64,000 nt of DNA from Mycetocola reblochoni REB411 (GCF_900163835.1 NZ_FUKR01000032.1:62001-126000); one strand, 5' to 3'; shown: positions 18,846 to 27,514, counted from the first letter of the stretch. Notes: generated from the sequence alone by a model not told the origin. Made by a program: numbers and translations.

Positions 18846-19654
18846 CCGACCCTCGCGACCCCGTTCAGCCGGATGAGCAGCCCCCAGCATCCGCCGTCGA
18901 CCCGACGGAGGGGGCGCCGTCCGACGCGACGAGCACCGCTCCGGACGGGGATGGGACGGCCACACGCCGACGCCGCTGGGTCATCCCTGTTGTCCTGCTG
19001 GCCGCGGCCGTGGTCGCGGGGCTGGTGACCTTCGCCCTGCTTCGACCGGTCGCCCCGACGGCCCCGGTCGCCACGGACGCCTCCGCCACGGAGACGAGCG
19101 CACCGACCGCGACGCCGTCGTCCACGCCCTCGCCCACACAGGAGCAGCCCTCGGCCAGTCCGACGACGGCTGCCCCTGTCTCCTACCCGACGGAGTGCCG
19201 CAGCATCTACACGCCGGGGTATTGGCAGAACATCGATGATGTGGTCCTCAACGACCCGGGCACGGCCGAGACCCCGATCCTGAGAGAGGAACCCGTCGAG
19301 GCGTTCCGGACCTCGTTGGACGGCTTCGACTGCCGCTGGGGTGGGCCGACCGAGGGCGGCGTCTTCAACGGTGTCCGCTACGTCGACGAGGCGCAGGCGG
19401 CCGAAGCCGTCGACCTCCTGACGGCGAACGGGGCCACCTGCTCCGAGGCGCACGGGGGCACCCTCTGCTCGCTCGTGCTGCTGAGCCCGACCGACGAGCC
19501 CGACGACGACCCGAACACCTGGGACACCTGGTGGGTCGAGGAGCAGTCCCTCATCCGGGACGGCATCTGGATCGCCACGTGGGCCTCCGGCTCGGAGGGC
19601 ACGATCGACGACTCCACGTCTCACGTCTACGACGCGTTCTGGCCCCAGGGCTGA
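18842..19654 (+). CDS. Membrane-anchored extracytoplasmic protein, function unknown
   Basis: A 270-aa protein not recognised as a named family. It has an N-terminal cytoplasmic region rich in Pro/Asp/Thr (about 1-38), an RRRR cluster, one hydrophobic helix (WVIPVVLLAAAVVAGLVTFA, about 43-63) and a Thr/Ser/Pro/Ala linker (about 66-112) typical of wall-spanning spacers. The globular outer domain has four cysteines (in TECRS, FDCRW, ATCSE, TLCSL), which suggests two disulfides. ATG 18842 overlaps a 16-codon ORF. A GTG at 18812 is the alternative start and lacks a ribosome-binding site. It stands alone between the pyk terminator and tRNA-Leu. Confidence 0.7.
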   Translation: MTDPRDPVQPDEQPPASAVDPTEGAPSDATSTAPDGDGTATRRRRWVIPVVLLAAAVVAGLVTFALLRPVAPTAPVATDASATETSAPTATPSSTPSPTQEQPSASPTTAAPVSYPTECRSIYTPGYWQNIDDVVLNDPGTAETPILREEPVEAFRTSLDGFDCRWGGPTEGGVFNGVRYVDEAQAAEAVDLLTANGATCSEAHGGTLCSLVLLSPTDEPDDDPNTWDTWWVEEQSLIRDGIWIATWASGSEGTIDDSTSHVYDAFWPQG

Positions 19655-19685
19655 GCGATCCGTCGTATCGCGCGGCGAAGCGACA

Positions 19686-19719
19686 CTCCCGGCGACGGAC
19701 GGGCGTCCGCCGCCGGGAG
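19686..19719 (+). terminator. Candidate terminator hairpin after the anchored exported protein
   Basis: A 14-bp stem with one A-C mismatch (19686-19700 with 19705-19719) and a GGGC loop, 31 bp after the stop. There is no clear T-run, so termination is plausible but not certain. Confidence 0.4.
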
Positions 19720-19825
19720 GCCGGGACGTCACGTACGCGCGCCTCGATGAGGGGTGCCGGCAGCACGACGCGATCGATGGGCCGCGTCGGGCGCGGTCAC
19801 GGGGGAGTGCCACGGAGGGCGGTTG

Positions 19826-19908
19826 TGCCGGTGGTGGGGCTCGAACCCACACGTCCTCACGGACAAAGCATTTTGAGTGCTCCGCGTCTGCCATTCCGCC
19901 ACACCGGC
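19826..19908 (-). tRNA. tRNA-Leu (anticodon CAA)
   Basis: On the minus strand the 83-nt sequence folds as a class II tRNA. The acceptor stem is GCCGGTG with CACCGGC plus discriminator A. The anticodon stem is GAGCA/TGCTT with loop CTCAAAA, giving CAA, which reads UUG. The long variable arm is TGTCCGTGAGGACG and the T-arm GTGGGTTCGAGCCCCAC. The 3' CCA is not encoded. A TACTAT hexamer on the minus strand (19930-19925) could be its -10, about 17 nt before the mature 5' end. Confidence 0.95.
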
Positions 19909-19945
19909 GCACAACAACGTGCCGATAGTACCGTAGAATCGTGGC

Positions 19946-20551
19946 GTGACTGATCAAGAAGCAACCTCCCCGGCACCGCGTCGTGTCGTCGTCGCTGAGG
20001 ACGAGTCCCTGATCCGGCTCGACATCGTCGAGATCCTGCGTGACAACGGTTTCGATGTCGTCGGCGAGGCCGGCGACGGCGAGGCCGCCGTGGCCCTGGC
20101 CACCGAGCTTCGCCCCGACCTGGTGATCATGGACGTCAAGATGCCCAAGCTCGACGGGATCTCCGCGGCCGAGCGCCTCAACAAGGATCAGATCGCTCCG
20201 GTCGTCCTGCTGACGGCCTTCAGCCAGAAGGAGCTCGTGGAGCGCGCGAGCGAGGCGGGGGCGCTGGCGTATGTCGTCAAGCCGTTCAGCCCCAACGATC
20301 TGATCCCGGCGATCGAGATCGCTCTGAGCCGCTACCAGCAGATCATCACCCTCGAGGCCGAGGTCGCCGACATGGTCGAGCGCTTCGAGACCCGCAAGCT
20401 GGTCGACAGGGCGAAGGGCCTCCTGAACGAGAAGATGGGCCTGTCCGAGCCCGAGGCCTTCCGTTGGATCCAGAAGGCCTCGATGGATCGCCGGCTCACG
20501 ATGCACGACGTCGCCCACGCGATCATCGAGCAGCTGAGCGCGAAGAAGTAG
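19946..20551 (+). CDS. pdtaR: ANTAR-domain response regulator, PdtaR-type
   Basis: A 201-aa response regulator. The receiver domain (about 12-130) has the acidic pair in VVVAEDES, phospho-acceptor Asp63 in IMDVKMPKLDG, Thr in LLTAFS and Lys in YVVKPF. The C-terminal ANTAR domain (about 140-197, RKLVDRAKGLLNEKMGLSEP) is an RNA-binding antiterminator module that acts on paired hairpins in target mRNAs. It matches PdtaR (Rv1626) of mycobacteria. The cognate histidine kinase PdtaS is not in the window. GTG 19946 has TAGAAT (19934-19939) 6 nt upstream and no ribosome-binding site, so it is probably leaderless. A strong hairpin follows the gene. Confidence 0.92.
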   Translation: MTDQEATSPAPRRVVVAEDESLIRLDIVEILRDNGFDVVGEAGDGEAAVALATELRPDLVIMDVKMPKLDGISAAERLNKDQIAPVVLLTAFSQKELVERASEAGALAYVVKPFSPNDLIPAIEIALSRYQQIITLEAEVADMVERFETRKLVDRAKGLLNEKMGLSEPEAFRWIQKASMDRRLTMHDVAHAIIEQLSAKK

Positions 20552-20572
20552 GCTCGGCGGACTCCGCCGACC

Positions 20573-20612
20573 AGACGGGGCCGGCCACCGATCACGGTGG
20601 CCGGCCCCGTCT
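20573..20612. terminator. Bidirectional terminator between pdtaR and the thioesterase gene
   Basis: A perfect 18-bp inverted repeat (20573-20590 with 20595-20612) with an ATCA loop. It lies between the convergent 3' ends at 20551 (+) and 20651 (-), so it can serve both. Confidence 0.8.
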
Positions 20613-20650
20613 CGTCGTGGGTCGACGGCCGGGGCCGTTGGCGCCAGGCG

Positions 20651-21070
20651 CTAGTGCTGCGGCTGCGTCGGAACCGACCTGATCAGATTGGTGATGCGCA
20701 CGGTGGAGCACCGCCGCCCCTGCTCGTCGGTGATCGCGATCTCATGCACCGTCAGCGTCCGACCGAGGTGCACCGGCGTGCACACGCCGGTGACGATGCC
20801 GTCCACGGCCGACCGCGTGTGCGTGGCGTTGATGTCGATGCCGACCGCGACCCTGTCGGCGCCCGCCCAGAGGTTCGCCGCCATCGAGCCGAGCGATTCG
20901 CCGAGCACGACGTACGCACCGCCGTGCATGAGCCCGACCGGTTGCCTGTTGCCCTCCACCGGGAGCGTGGCGACCGCCCGCTCCACGGTGAACTCGGTGA
21001 AGACCATGCCCATCTTCTCCGCGAGCTGCCCCATTCCACGGTCGCGGATGTAGTCGAGGCCGTCGTCCAT
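20651..21070 (-). CDS. Hotdog-fold (PaaI-type) acyl-CoA thioesterase
   Basis: A 139-aa hotdog-fold protein. It shows the PaaI-family pattern GLMHGGAYVVLGESLGS, where the His-Gly-Gly turn and following acidic residue bind CoA and catalyse thioester hydrolysis, then INATHTRSAVDGIVTG and the strand GRTLTVHEIAITDEQGRRC. The ATG at 21070 has AGAAGGAG upstream on the minus strand. The physiological acyl-CoA substrate cannot be told from sequence; menaquinone-pathway (DHNA-CoA) or phenylacetate-type thioesterases are both possible. It is divergent from polA, with 56 bp between starts. Confidence 0.85.
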   Translation of the reverse strand: MDDGLDYIRDRGMGQLAEKMGMVFTEFTVERAVATLPVEGNRQPVGLMHGGAYVVLGESLGSMAANLWAGADRVAVGIDINATHTRSAVDGIVTGVCTPVHLGRTLTVHEIAITDEQGRRCSTVRITNLIRSVPTQPQH

Positions 21071-21126
21071 GCGGGTGCTCCTTCTGCTGCCGCGCCGTCG
21101 TCGGTGGCGGCTTGTAGGCTGAACAG

Positions 21127-23787
21127 GTGTCGAATGAAAATCAGCCTACTCTGCTCGTGATCGATGGCCACTCGCTGGCCTTCCGGGCGTTCTACGCCCT
21201 GCCGGTCGACAGCTTCCAGACCTCGGACGGGCAGCACACGAACGCGATCCACGGCTTCATCGCGATGCTGATCAACCTGCTCAAGGCGGAGAAGCCCACA
21301 CACATCGCCGTGGCCTTCGATATCTCCCGGTACTCGTTCCGCACAAGGGAGTATCCGGAGTACAAAGGAACGCGCGGCGAGACCCCTCCGGAGTTCATCG
21401 GCCAGATCCCGCTCCTGCAGGAGGCGCTGGCGGCGATGAACATCACGACCATCACGGTCGAGGACTACGAGGCCGACGACATCCTCGCCACGCTGGCGAC
21501 AACCGGTTCCGCCGCCGGCTATCGCGTGCTCGTCGTCTCGGGCGACCGCGACACCATCCAGCTGGTCAACGACGAGGTCACACTGCTCTACCCGTCCCGC
21601 CAGGGCGTGTCCGATCTCACCCGCTACGACCCGGCGAAGGTCCAGGAGCGCTACGGCATCCGGCCGGAGCAGTACCCCGACGTCGCCGCGCTCGTGGGCG
21701 AGACGAGCGACAACCTGCCCGGAGTCCCCAAGGTCGGCGAAAAGACTGCCGTCAAGTGGCTCGGGATCTACGGCAGCCTCGACGGGATCCTGGAGAACGC
21801 CGAGGCGATCACCGGAAAGGTCGGCGAGAGCCTGCGCGAGCACAAGGACAGGGCCGTCCGCAACCGCCGGCTCAACCGGCTCGTCACCGACCTGGCGCTC
21901 CCGGTCGAGCTGTCGTCGCTCGCCCGCTCGGCGATCGACGAGGAGGCCGTTCGCGACATCTTCGCCCGGCTTCAGTTCCGGACGCTGCTCGACCGTCTGC
22001 TCAAGACCGAGGGGATCGACCCCTCAGCCAGCCAGGCCGGTAGCGCGACCCCGACGTCCGCGCCCGAGCGCCCGGAGCCGCAGCGCCTGCTCGATGAGGA
22101 GCTGCGCGCCTGGATCGAACGCAACGCGGCCAGCGGCTGCGGCATCGCGCTGACGGCCGACGTGGTCGAGGGCAGGGTCGTCGACGTGGCACTGTCGACA
22201 GCGGAGCAGTCGGTCGAGCTCGCCTGGCAGCTGCACGGTGCCGATTACGCGCCCTTCGAGGAGTGGCTCACCGGGGACTCTCCCGTCGTGATGGCCGGCG
22301 CCAAGTCGCTCATCAAGGCGTTCCATCGCTCGGGGCTCGAGGTCGCCGGACCGATCATCGATGTGGAGCTTCTCGGCTGGGTGCTGCGTCCGGGATCGCC
22401 GGAGAAGGATCTCGCGGGCATCGCCAGGCGGTACCTGGGGGAGGACCTGCCGGTCGGCGACCCCAACCAGCTGATCGCCTCCGAGGGCTCGGGGCTCGCC
22501 GTCGATGCGTGGTTCCTGTCCCGGCTCGCGCCGGTCATGCGGGAGGCGCTGGACGAGGGCTCGCTGCGGGTCTTCGACGACATCGAGGTGCCGGTCCTGC
22601 CCGTCCTCGCCGAGATGGAGCTCGCGGGCGTCGCCGTCAGCCATGACGAGCTGCACACCCTGTCCACGTCTCTCGGCGACCGTGCCGCCGACCTCGCGGC
22701 GCAGGCCTACGCGGAGATCGGCCGCGAGGTCAACCTGGGCTCGCCCAAGCAGCTGCAGGAGGTCCTGTTCGACCAGCTGGGCATGCCCAAGACCAGGGCG
22801 AACAAGACCGGGTACTCGACGGATGCGGGTGCCCTGGCCGACCTGCAGGCCAAGAGCCCTCACCCCTTCCTCGGACTGTTGCTGCAGCACAGGGACGCGA
22901 CCAAGCTCCGGCAGATCGTCGAGTCGCTCGACAAGGCGATCGCCCCCGACGGGCGGATCCACACGACCTACGGGCAGATCGGCGCCTCCACCGGCCGTCT
23001 GTCGTCGACCGATCCGAACCTGCAGAACATCCCGATCCGCTCGGAGGAGGGCCGGCGCATCCGCAGCGCCTTCCACGCGGGCGAGGGCATGGAGACGCTG
23101 CTCACCGCGGACTACTCCCAGATCGAGATGCGGATCATGGCGCACCTCTCCGGCGATCCCGGGCTGATCCAGGCGTTCAAGGAGGGGGAGGACCTGCACC
23201 GCTTCGTCGGCGCGAGGATCTTCGGGGTCGACCCGAGCGACGTGACCCCGGAGATGCGCTCGAAGGTCAAGGCGATGTCCTACGGGCTCGCCTACGGCCT
23301 GAGCGCCTTCGGCCTGTCCAAGCAGCTGCGCATCGAGTCGTCGGAGGCGAAGAAGCTCATGTCCGACTACTTCGAGCGCTTCGGCGCGGTGCGCGACTAT
23401 CTCCGGCACGTCGTCGAGCAGGCCAAGACCGACGGGTACACCACGACGATCTTCGGCCGTCGACGCCCCTTCCCCGAGCTGAGCAGCCCGAACCGCGTGG
23501 TGCGCGAGAACGCGGAGCGCGCGGCCCTCAACGCCCCGATCCAGGGCAGCGCGGCCGACATCATGAAGATCGCCATGGTGCGCATCGCCGATGAGATGCG
23601 CACCTCGGATCTCCGTAGCCGCATGCTGCTTCAGGTGCACGATGAGCTCGTCTTCGATGTCGCCCCCGGCGAGACGGACACCCTGGGAGAGCTCGTGACG
23701 CGGCACATGTCGGGTGCGGCCGAGCTCAGCGTTCCACTGGATGTGCAGCTCGGAGTCGGAACCGACTGGAATACGGCGGGTCACTGA
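21127..23787 (+). CDS. polA: DNA polymerase I
   Basis: PolA (886 aa) fills gaps in excision repair and removes Okazaki RNA primers. The 5'-3' exonuclease domain (about 1-300) shows LLVIDGHSLAFRAFYALP, EADDILATLA and GDRDTIQLV. The middle 3'-5' exonuclease domain is degenerate: the position of the catalytic DxE reads ALTADVV (about residue 341), so proofreading is unlikely. The polymerase domain has motif A DYSQIEMRIMAHLSGD, the O-helix RSKVKAMSYGLAYG with Tyr719 where E. coli has Phe762, and motif C VHDELVFDV. GTG 21127 has TAGGCT (21115-21120) 6 nt upstream and appears leaderless. DUF885 overlaps its last base. Confidence 0.96.
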   Translation: MSNENQPTLLVIDGHSLAFRAFYALPVDSFQTSDGQHTNAIHGFIAMLINLLKAEKPTHIAVAFDISRYSFRTREYPEYKGTRGETPPEFIGQIPLLQEALAAMNITTITVEDYEADDILATLATTGSAAGYRVLVVSGDRDTIQLVNDEVTLLYPSRQGVSDLTRYDPAKVQERYGIRPEQYPDVAALVGETSDNLPGVPKVGEKTAVKWLGIYGSLDGILENAEAITGKVGESLREHKDRAVRNRRLNRLVTDLALPVELSSLARSAIDEEAVRDIFARLQFRTLLDRLLKTEGIDPSASQAGSATPTSAPERPEPQRLLDEELRAWIERNAASGCGIALTADVVEGRVVDVALSTAEQSVELAWQLHGADYAPFEEWLTGDSPVVMAGAKSLIKAFHRSGLEVAGPIIDVELLGWVLRPGSPEKDLAGIARRYLGEDLPVGDPNQLIASEGSGLAVDAWFLSRLAPVMREALDEGSLRVFDDIEVPVLPVLAEMELAGVAVSHDELHTLSTSLGDRAADLAAQAYAEIGREVNLGSPKQLQEVLFDQLGMPKTRANKTGYSTDAGALADLQAKSPHPFLGLLLQHRDATKLRQIVESLDKAIAPDGRIHTTYGQIGASTGRLSSTDPNLQNIPIRSEEGRRIRSAFHAGEGMETLLTADYSQIEMRIMAHLSGDPGLIQAFKEGEDLHRFVGARIFGVDPSDVTPEMRSKVKAMSYGLAYGLSAFGLSKQLRIESSEAKKLMSDYFERFGAVRDYLRHVVEQAKTDGYTTTIFGRRRPFPELSSPNRVVRENAERAALNAPIQGSAADIMKIAMVRIADEMRTSDLRSRMLLQVHDELVFDVAPGETDTLGELVTRHMSGAAELSVPLDVQLGVGTDWNTAGH

Positions 23788-25502
23788 TGCCCGCTCAGGA
23801 CGTCGACGCTTCGGACTCGCACAACGCCGAGCCGGGCGAGCGGAGCTGGACTGAGATCGACCGGTTCGCCGAGCGCTGGGTCGATGTGGAGATCGAGCTC
23901 GACCCGCTCGTCGGCAGCTATCTCGGCGACCGCCGAAGCGACGGCAGGCTCGGCGACTTCTCGCCCGAGGGCTTGGACGCGGCGGCCGAGCGCCTGTCCC
24001 GGGCGCGAACCGAACTCGACCGCCTCCGCCCCCAGGACGCCTGCGACGAGGTGACCCGCGCGGATCTGGGCTCGGGGCTGCGGCTGCGTCTCGCCGCGCA
24101 CGACGCCGGTCTCGACGCCGGCGATCTCAATGTCATCGAGAGCCCGCCGCAGCGGATCAGGGACGCCTTCGACCTGATGCCCCGCGACGGGGAGGACGAC
24201 TGGGCGAGGATCGCCGAGCGCGCGGCCGCAGTCCCCGACGCGCTCACCGGCTACCTTCGCTCGCTGCACCGCGCGGCGGATGGCGGCAGCGCGCCTGCCG
24301 CGCGCCAGGTCGTCGAGGTCGCCGCGCAGCTCGAGTCCACGGCCGACACGGACGGCGGCTTCGCCCTGCTCGCCGATGCGGCGGAGGGGGCTGCCCTTCC
24401 CGACACCCTCCTCAGCGCGGTCACCGAGGCGTTGACGGGGGCCAGAGCGGCCTACGCCGGGCTCGCCGCACGCCTCCGCGACGAGTACCTTCCCCGAGCC
24501 CGACGCGAAGACGGGGTGGGGCGCGACGTCTACGCGCTGCGCTCGGAGGAGTTCCTCGGTCAGCGCATCGACCTGGACGAGTGCTACGAGTGGGGGCTGG
24601 CCGAGCTCGACCGCATGGTCTCAGAGCAGAACGCCACAGCCGACCGCATCCTTCCCGGCGCCGGCGTGGACGAGGCGATCGCCTTCCTTGAGACGCAGGA
24701 ACGCTACGTCATCACCGGCACGGACGCCCTTCAGCGTTGGATGCAGCACACCAGTGACGACGCCCTGGCCCGGCTGAGCGGAACCCAGTTCAGCATCCCC
24801 CAGCCCCTGCACGACCTGAGATGCCGGATCGCGACGGCCCAGGACGGCGGGATCTACTACACGGGACCGAGCGACGACTTCTCCCGCCCCGGCACCATGT
24901 GGTGGTCGGTTCCCCCTGGGGTGACGCGGTTCGACAGCTGGCGCGAGAAGACGACGGTCTACCACGAGGGCATCCCCGGCCATCATCTGCAGATCGGGCA
25001 GGCGGTCGTCAACCGGGGTCAGCTGAACAGGTGGCGCCGCCAGCTGGCCGGGACCTCCGGCCACATCGAGGGGTGGGCGCTGTACGCCGAGCGGCTCATG
25101 GACGAGCTCGGCTTCCTCGACGACCCCGCCGACCGCCTGGGGATGCTCGACGGCCAGCGGCTTCGCGCGGCGAGGGTCGTGCTCGATATCGGCGTGCATC
25201 TGGGCAAGCAGCGCCCCGACGGTGGCGGGGTATGGACGGCCGAGTACGCGCATGACTTCCTTTCGCGCAACGTGAACATGAACGATGGTTTCGTGCGCTT
25301 CGAGCTGAATCGCTACCTCGGCTGGCCCGGGCAGGCACCGTCGTACAAGGTGGGCCAGCGGATCTGGGAGTCGCTTCGTGCGGATCGGCAGCGACGCGAC
25401 GGCGACGACTTCGACGTCGCCGCCTTCCACGCGGAGGCTCTCGCGCTCGGCGGGCTGCGGCTCGACACCCTCGAGAAGGCCCTCGGCTCCAGCGGGCCAT
25501 AG
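23787..25502 (+). CDS. DUF885 family putative metallopeptidase-like protein
   Basis: A 571-aa DUF885 protein. The family hallmark HEGIPGHHLQ is at residues 393-402, preceded by WREKTTVY and followed by GHIEGWALYAERLMDELG. The HExxxHH-like arrangement with a downstream Glu resembles zincin active sites, so peptidase activity is suspected, but no substrate is known. No signal peptide is visible, so it is probably cytoplasmic. ATG 23787 overlaps the polA stop by one base (TGATG), so it is translated from the polA mRNA. No ribosome-binding site independent of polA is needed. The functional link to polA is unknown. Confidence 0.88.
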   Translation: MPAQDVDASDSHNAEPGERSWTEIDRFAERWVDVEIELDPLVGSYLGDRRSDGRLGDFSPEGLDAAAERLSRARTELDRLRPQDACDEVTRADLGSGLRLRLAAHDAGLDAGDLNVIESPPQRIRDAFDLMPRDGEDDWARIAERAAAVPDALTGYLRSLHRAADGGSAPAARQVVEVAAQLESTADTDGGFALLADAAEGAALPDTLLSAVTEALTGARAAYAGLAARLRDEYLPRARREDGVGRDVYALRSEEFLGQRIDLDECYEWGLAELDRMVSEQNATADRILPGAGVDEAIAFLETQERYVITGTDALQRWMQHTSDDALARLSGTQFSIPQPLHDLRCRIATAQDGGIYYTGPSDDFSRPGTMWWSVPPGVTRFDSWREKTTVYHEGIPGHHLQIGQAVVNRGQLNRWRRQLAGTSGHIEGWALYAERLMDELGFLDDPADRLGMLDGQRLRAARVVLDIGVHLGKQRPDGGGVWTAEYAHDFLSRNVNMNDGFVRFELNRYLGWPGQAPSYKVGQRIWESLRADRQRRDGDDFDVAAFHAEALALGGLRLDTLEKALGSSGP

Positions 25503-25881
25503 CCGTCGTGATGCGGACGGGTCGGCAACGCCGCGCCGCGGCGCGGGGGAGCCAACCAGGGAGTGGCCCACGGGCAGGACGCAGCGGAGTCGTTTCAGGC
25601 CCCGCCGGCTTCACCGGTCCTGTGCGGCATCCGTCACCGTCCACGACGCCACCGCCGTCCGCGGTCCTCGCCGCGTCCACGGGCCGTCGTCGTGTCCAGC
25701 GAAACCCGCGTCGTGACGGGCGGATCCGCCCGTTCGGCGCCTTGCACCGCGCGTCGCGCCCCGGGTAGGATATGGAGGTCACATCCGTGACGTCCTATTC
25801 GTTCGCCGCGCGGGACTCCCGATCAGCCCTGCTCGATCGCCGTGCGGCCCGACATTACATCCGTACTGGAGCAACCACTAC
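25503..25881 (+). other. 379-bp intergenic region upstream of rpsA
   Basis: No convincing conventional gene is present. Near its left end is a perfect 16-bp palindrome (25531-25546), which may help end the polA-DUF885 transcript but has no T-run. The stretch to 25740 shows nothing I can assign. From 25742 it holds the candidate rpsA promoter and a ~100-nt leader. The leader contains an open frame from GTG 25787 (or ATG 25772) that ends TGA 25885, overlapping the rpsA ATG. Confidence 0.7.
25742..25771 (+). promoter_or_regulatory. Candidate rpsA promoter
   Basis: TTGCAC (25742-25747), 18-bp spacer, TAGGAT (25766-25771). Transcription would start near 25778, about 100 nt before the rpsA start codon. 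Both hexamers are close to consensus in an otherwise GC-rich context. Confidence 0.6.
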
Positions 25882-27327
25882 ATGACAAGCGCAACGACCG
25901 CACCCAAGCAGATCGCGATCAACGACATCGGATCCGCTGAAGACTTCCTCGCCGCGGTCGAGAAGACTTTGAAGTTCTTCAACGACGGCGACCTCATCGA
26001 GGGCACCGTCGTGAAGATCGACCGCGACGAGGTCCTCCTCGACGTCGGTTACAAGACCGAGGGCGTCATCCCCTCCCGCGAGCTCTCCATCAAGCACGAC
26101 GTCGACCCGAACGAGGTCGTCAAGGTCGGCGACACGGTCGAGGCTCTTGTTCTCCAGAAGGAGGACAAGGAGGGTCGCCTCATCCTGTCCAAGAAGCGTG
26201 CCCAGTACGAGCGCGCCTGGGGCGATGTCGAGAAGATCAAGGAGTCGGATGGCGTCGTCACCGGCCAGGTCATCGAGGTCGTCAAGGGCGGCCTCATCGT
26301 CGACATCGGCCTGCGTGGCTTCCTTCCCGCGTCGCTCATCGAGCTGCGCCGCGTCCGCGACCTGACCCCGTACCTGGGCCAGGAGATCGAGGCGAAGATC
26401 CTCGAGCTCGACAAGAACCGCAACAACGTGGTCCTGTCGCGTCGCGCCCTGCTGGAGCAGACGCAGTCCGAGAGCCGCACCACCTTCCTCAACAACCTCC
26501 AGAAGGGCCAGGTCCGCAAGGGCATCGTGTCCTCGATCGTCAACTTCGGTGCGTTCGTCGACCTGGGTGGCGTCGACGGCCTGGTTCACGTCTCCGAGCT
26601 CAGCTGGAAGCACATCGAGCACGCCAGCGAGGTCGTCGAGGTCGGTCAGGAAGTCACCGTCGAGATCCTCGAGGTCGACCTGGACCGGGAGCGCGTCTCG
26701 CTGTCGCTCAAGGCGACGCAGGAAGACCCGTGGCAGGTCTTCGCCCGCACCCACGCGATCGGTCAGCTCGCACCGGGCAAGGTCACCAAGCTCGTTCCCT
26801 TCGGTGCGTTCGTTCGCGTCGCCGACGGTATCGAGGGCCTCGTGCACATCTCGGAGCTCTCCGGCAAGCACGTCGAGCTCGCCGAGCAGGTCGTCTCGGT
26901 CGGCGAAGAGGTCTTCGTCAAGGTCATCGACATCGACCTCGACCGTCGCCGCATCTCGCTGAGCCTCAAGCAGGCCAACGAAGGTGTCGACCCCGAGGGC
27001 ACCGAGTTCGACCCGGCGCTGTACGGCATGACCACGGAGTACGACGACCAGGGGAACTACAAGTACCCCGAGGGCTTCGACCCGGAGACCAACGAGTGGA
27101 AGGAAGGCTTCGAGGCTCAGCGCGAGACCTGGGAGCAGGAGTACGCCGCCGCTCAGGCTCGCTGGGAGGCCCACAAGAAGCAGGTCGCCACGTCGCAGGC
27201 CGAAGAGGCCGAGGCTCCTGCCTCGACCGGTGGCCCGAGCTTCTCGAGCGACTCGGCTTCGGCTGGAACCCTCGCGGACGACGAGTCCCTCGCCGCCCTG
27301 CGCGAGCGTCTCTCGAGCAACTCCTAA
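25882..27327 (+). CDS. rpsA: 30S ribosomal protein S1
   Basis: RpsA (481 aa) binds mRNA on the 30S subunit and helps initiation, especially on structured or leadered mRNAs. Four S1 RNA-binding repeats are visible at about residues 33-105, 122-190, 205-278 and 290-363 (GTVVKIDRDEVLLDVGYKTEG, then GQVIEVVKGGLIVDIGLRGF, GIVSSIVNFGAFVDLGGVDG, GKVTKLVPFGAFVRVADGIEG). An acidic tail rich in Glu, Ala and Ser follows. ATG 25882 has only a distant GGAG (about 12 nt away), unusual for so highly expressed a gene, and an upstream open frame ends on it as ATGA. A strong terminator follows. Confidence 0.96.
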   Translation: MTSATTAPKQIAINDIGSAEDFLAAVEKTLKFFNDGDLIEGTVVKIDRDEVLLDVGYKTEGVIPSRELSIKHDVDPNEVVKVGDTVEALVLQKEDKEGRLILSKKRAQYERAWGDVEKIKESDGVVTGQVIEVVKGGLIVDIGLRGFLPASLIELRRVRDLTPYLGQEIEAKILELDKNRNNVVLSRRALLEQTQSESRTTFLNNLQKGQVRKGIVSSIVNFGAFVDLGGVDGLVHVSELSWKHIEHASEVVEVGQEVTVEILEVDLDRERVSLSLKATQEDPWQVFARTHAIGQLAPGKVTKLVPFGAFVRVADGIEGLVHISELSGKHVELAEQVVSVGEEVFVKVIDIDLDRRRISLSLKQANEGVDPEGTEFDPALYGMTTEYDDQGNYKYPEGFDPETNEWKEGFEAQRETWEQEYAAAQARWEAHKKQVATSQAEEAEAPASTGGPSFSSDSASAGTLADDESLAALRERLSSNS

Positions 27328-27336
27328 GCACGAACA

Positions 27337-27372
27337 GAAGGGGCCGGCCCGGTTTTCCGGGCCGGCCCCTTC
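27337..27372 (+). terminator. Rho-independent terminator after rpsA
   Basis: A perfect 16-bp inverted repeat (27337-27352 with 27357-27372) with a TTTT loop, 9 bp after the rpsA stop. Confidence 0.85.
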
Positions 27373-27514
27373 GGCGTCCCCGGCCGAACGTCGACTCGCT
27401 CCTCCCGTGCCACAGTCCCTCGACCGCACGGATCGCGGCTTCTTCGCCGTCCTCCACGCGATTCGTCCGGCGTGGCGCTGCCCGGGGCGGCGGATCAGGC
27501 TGAGAAGTCGCTGC

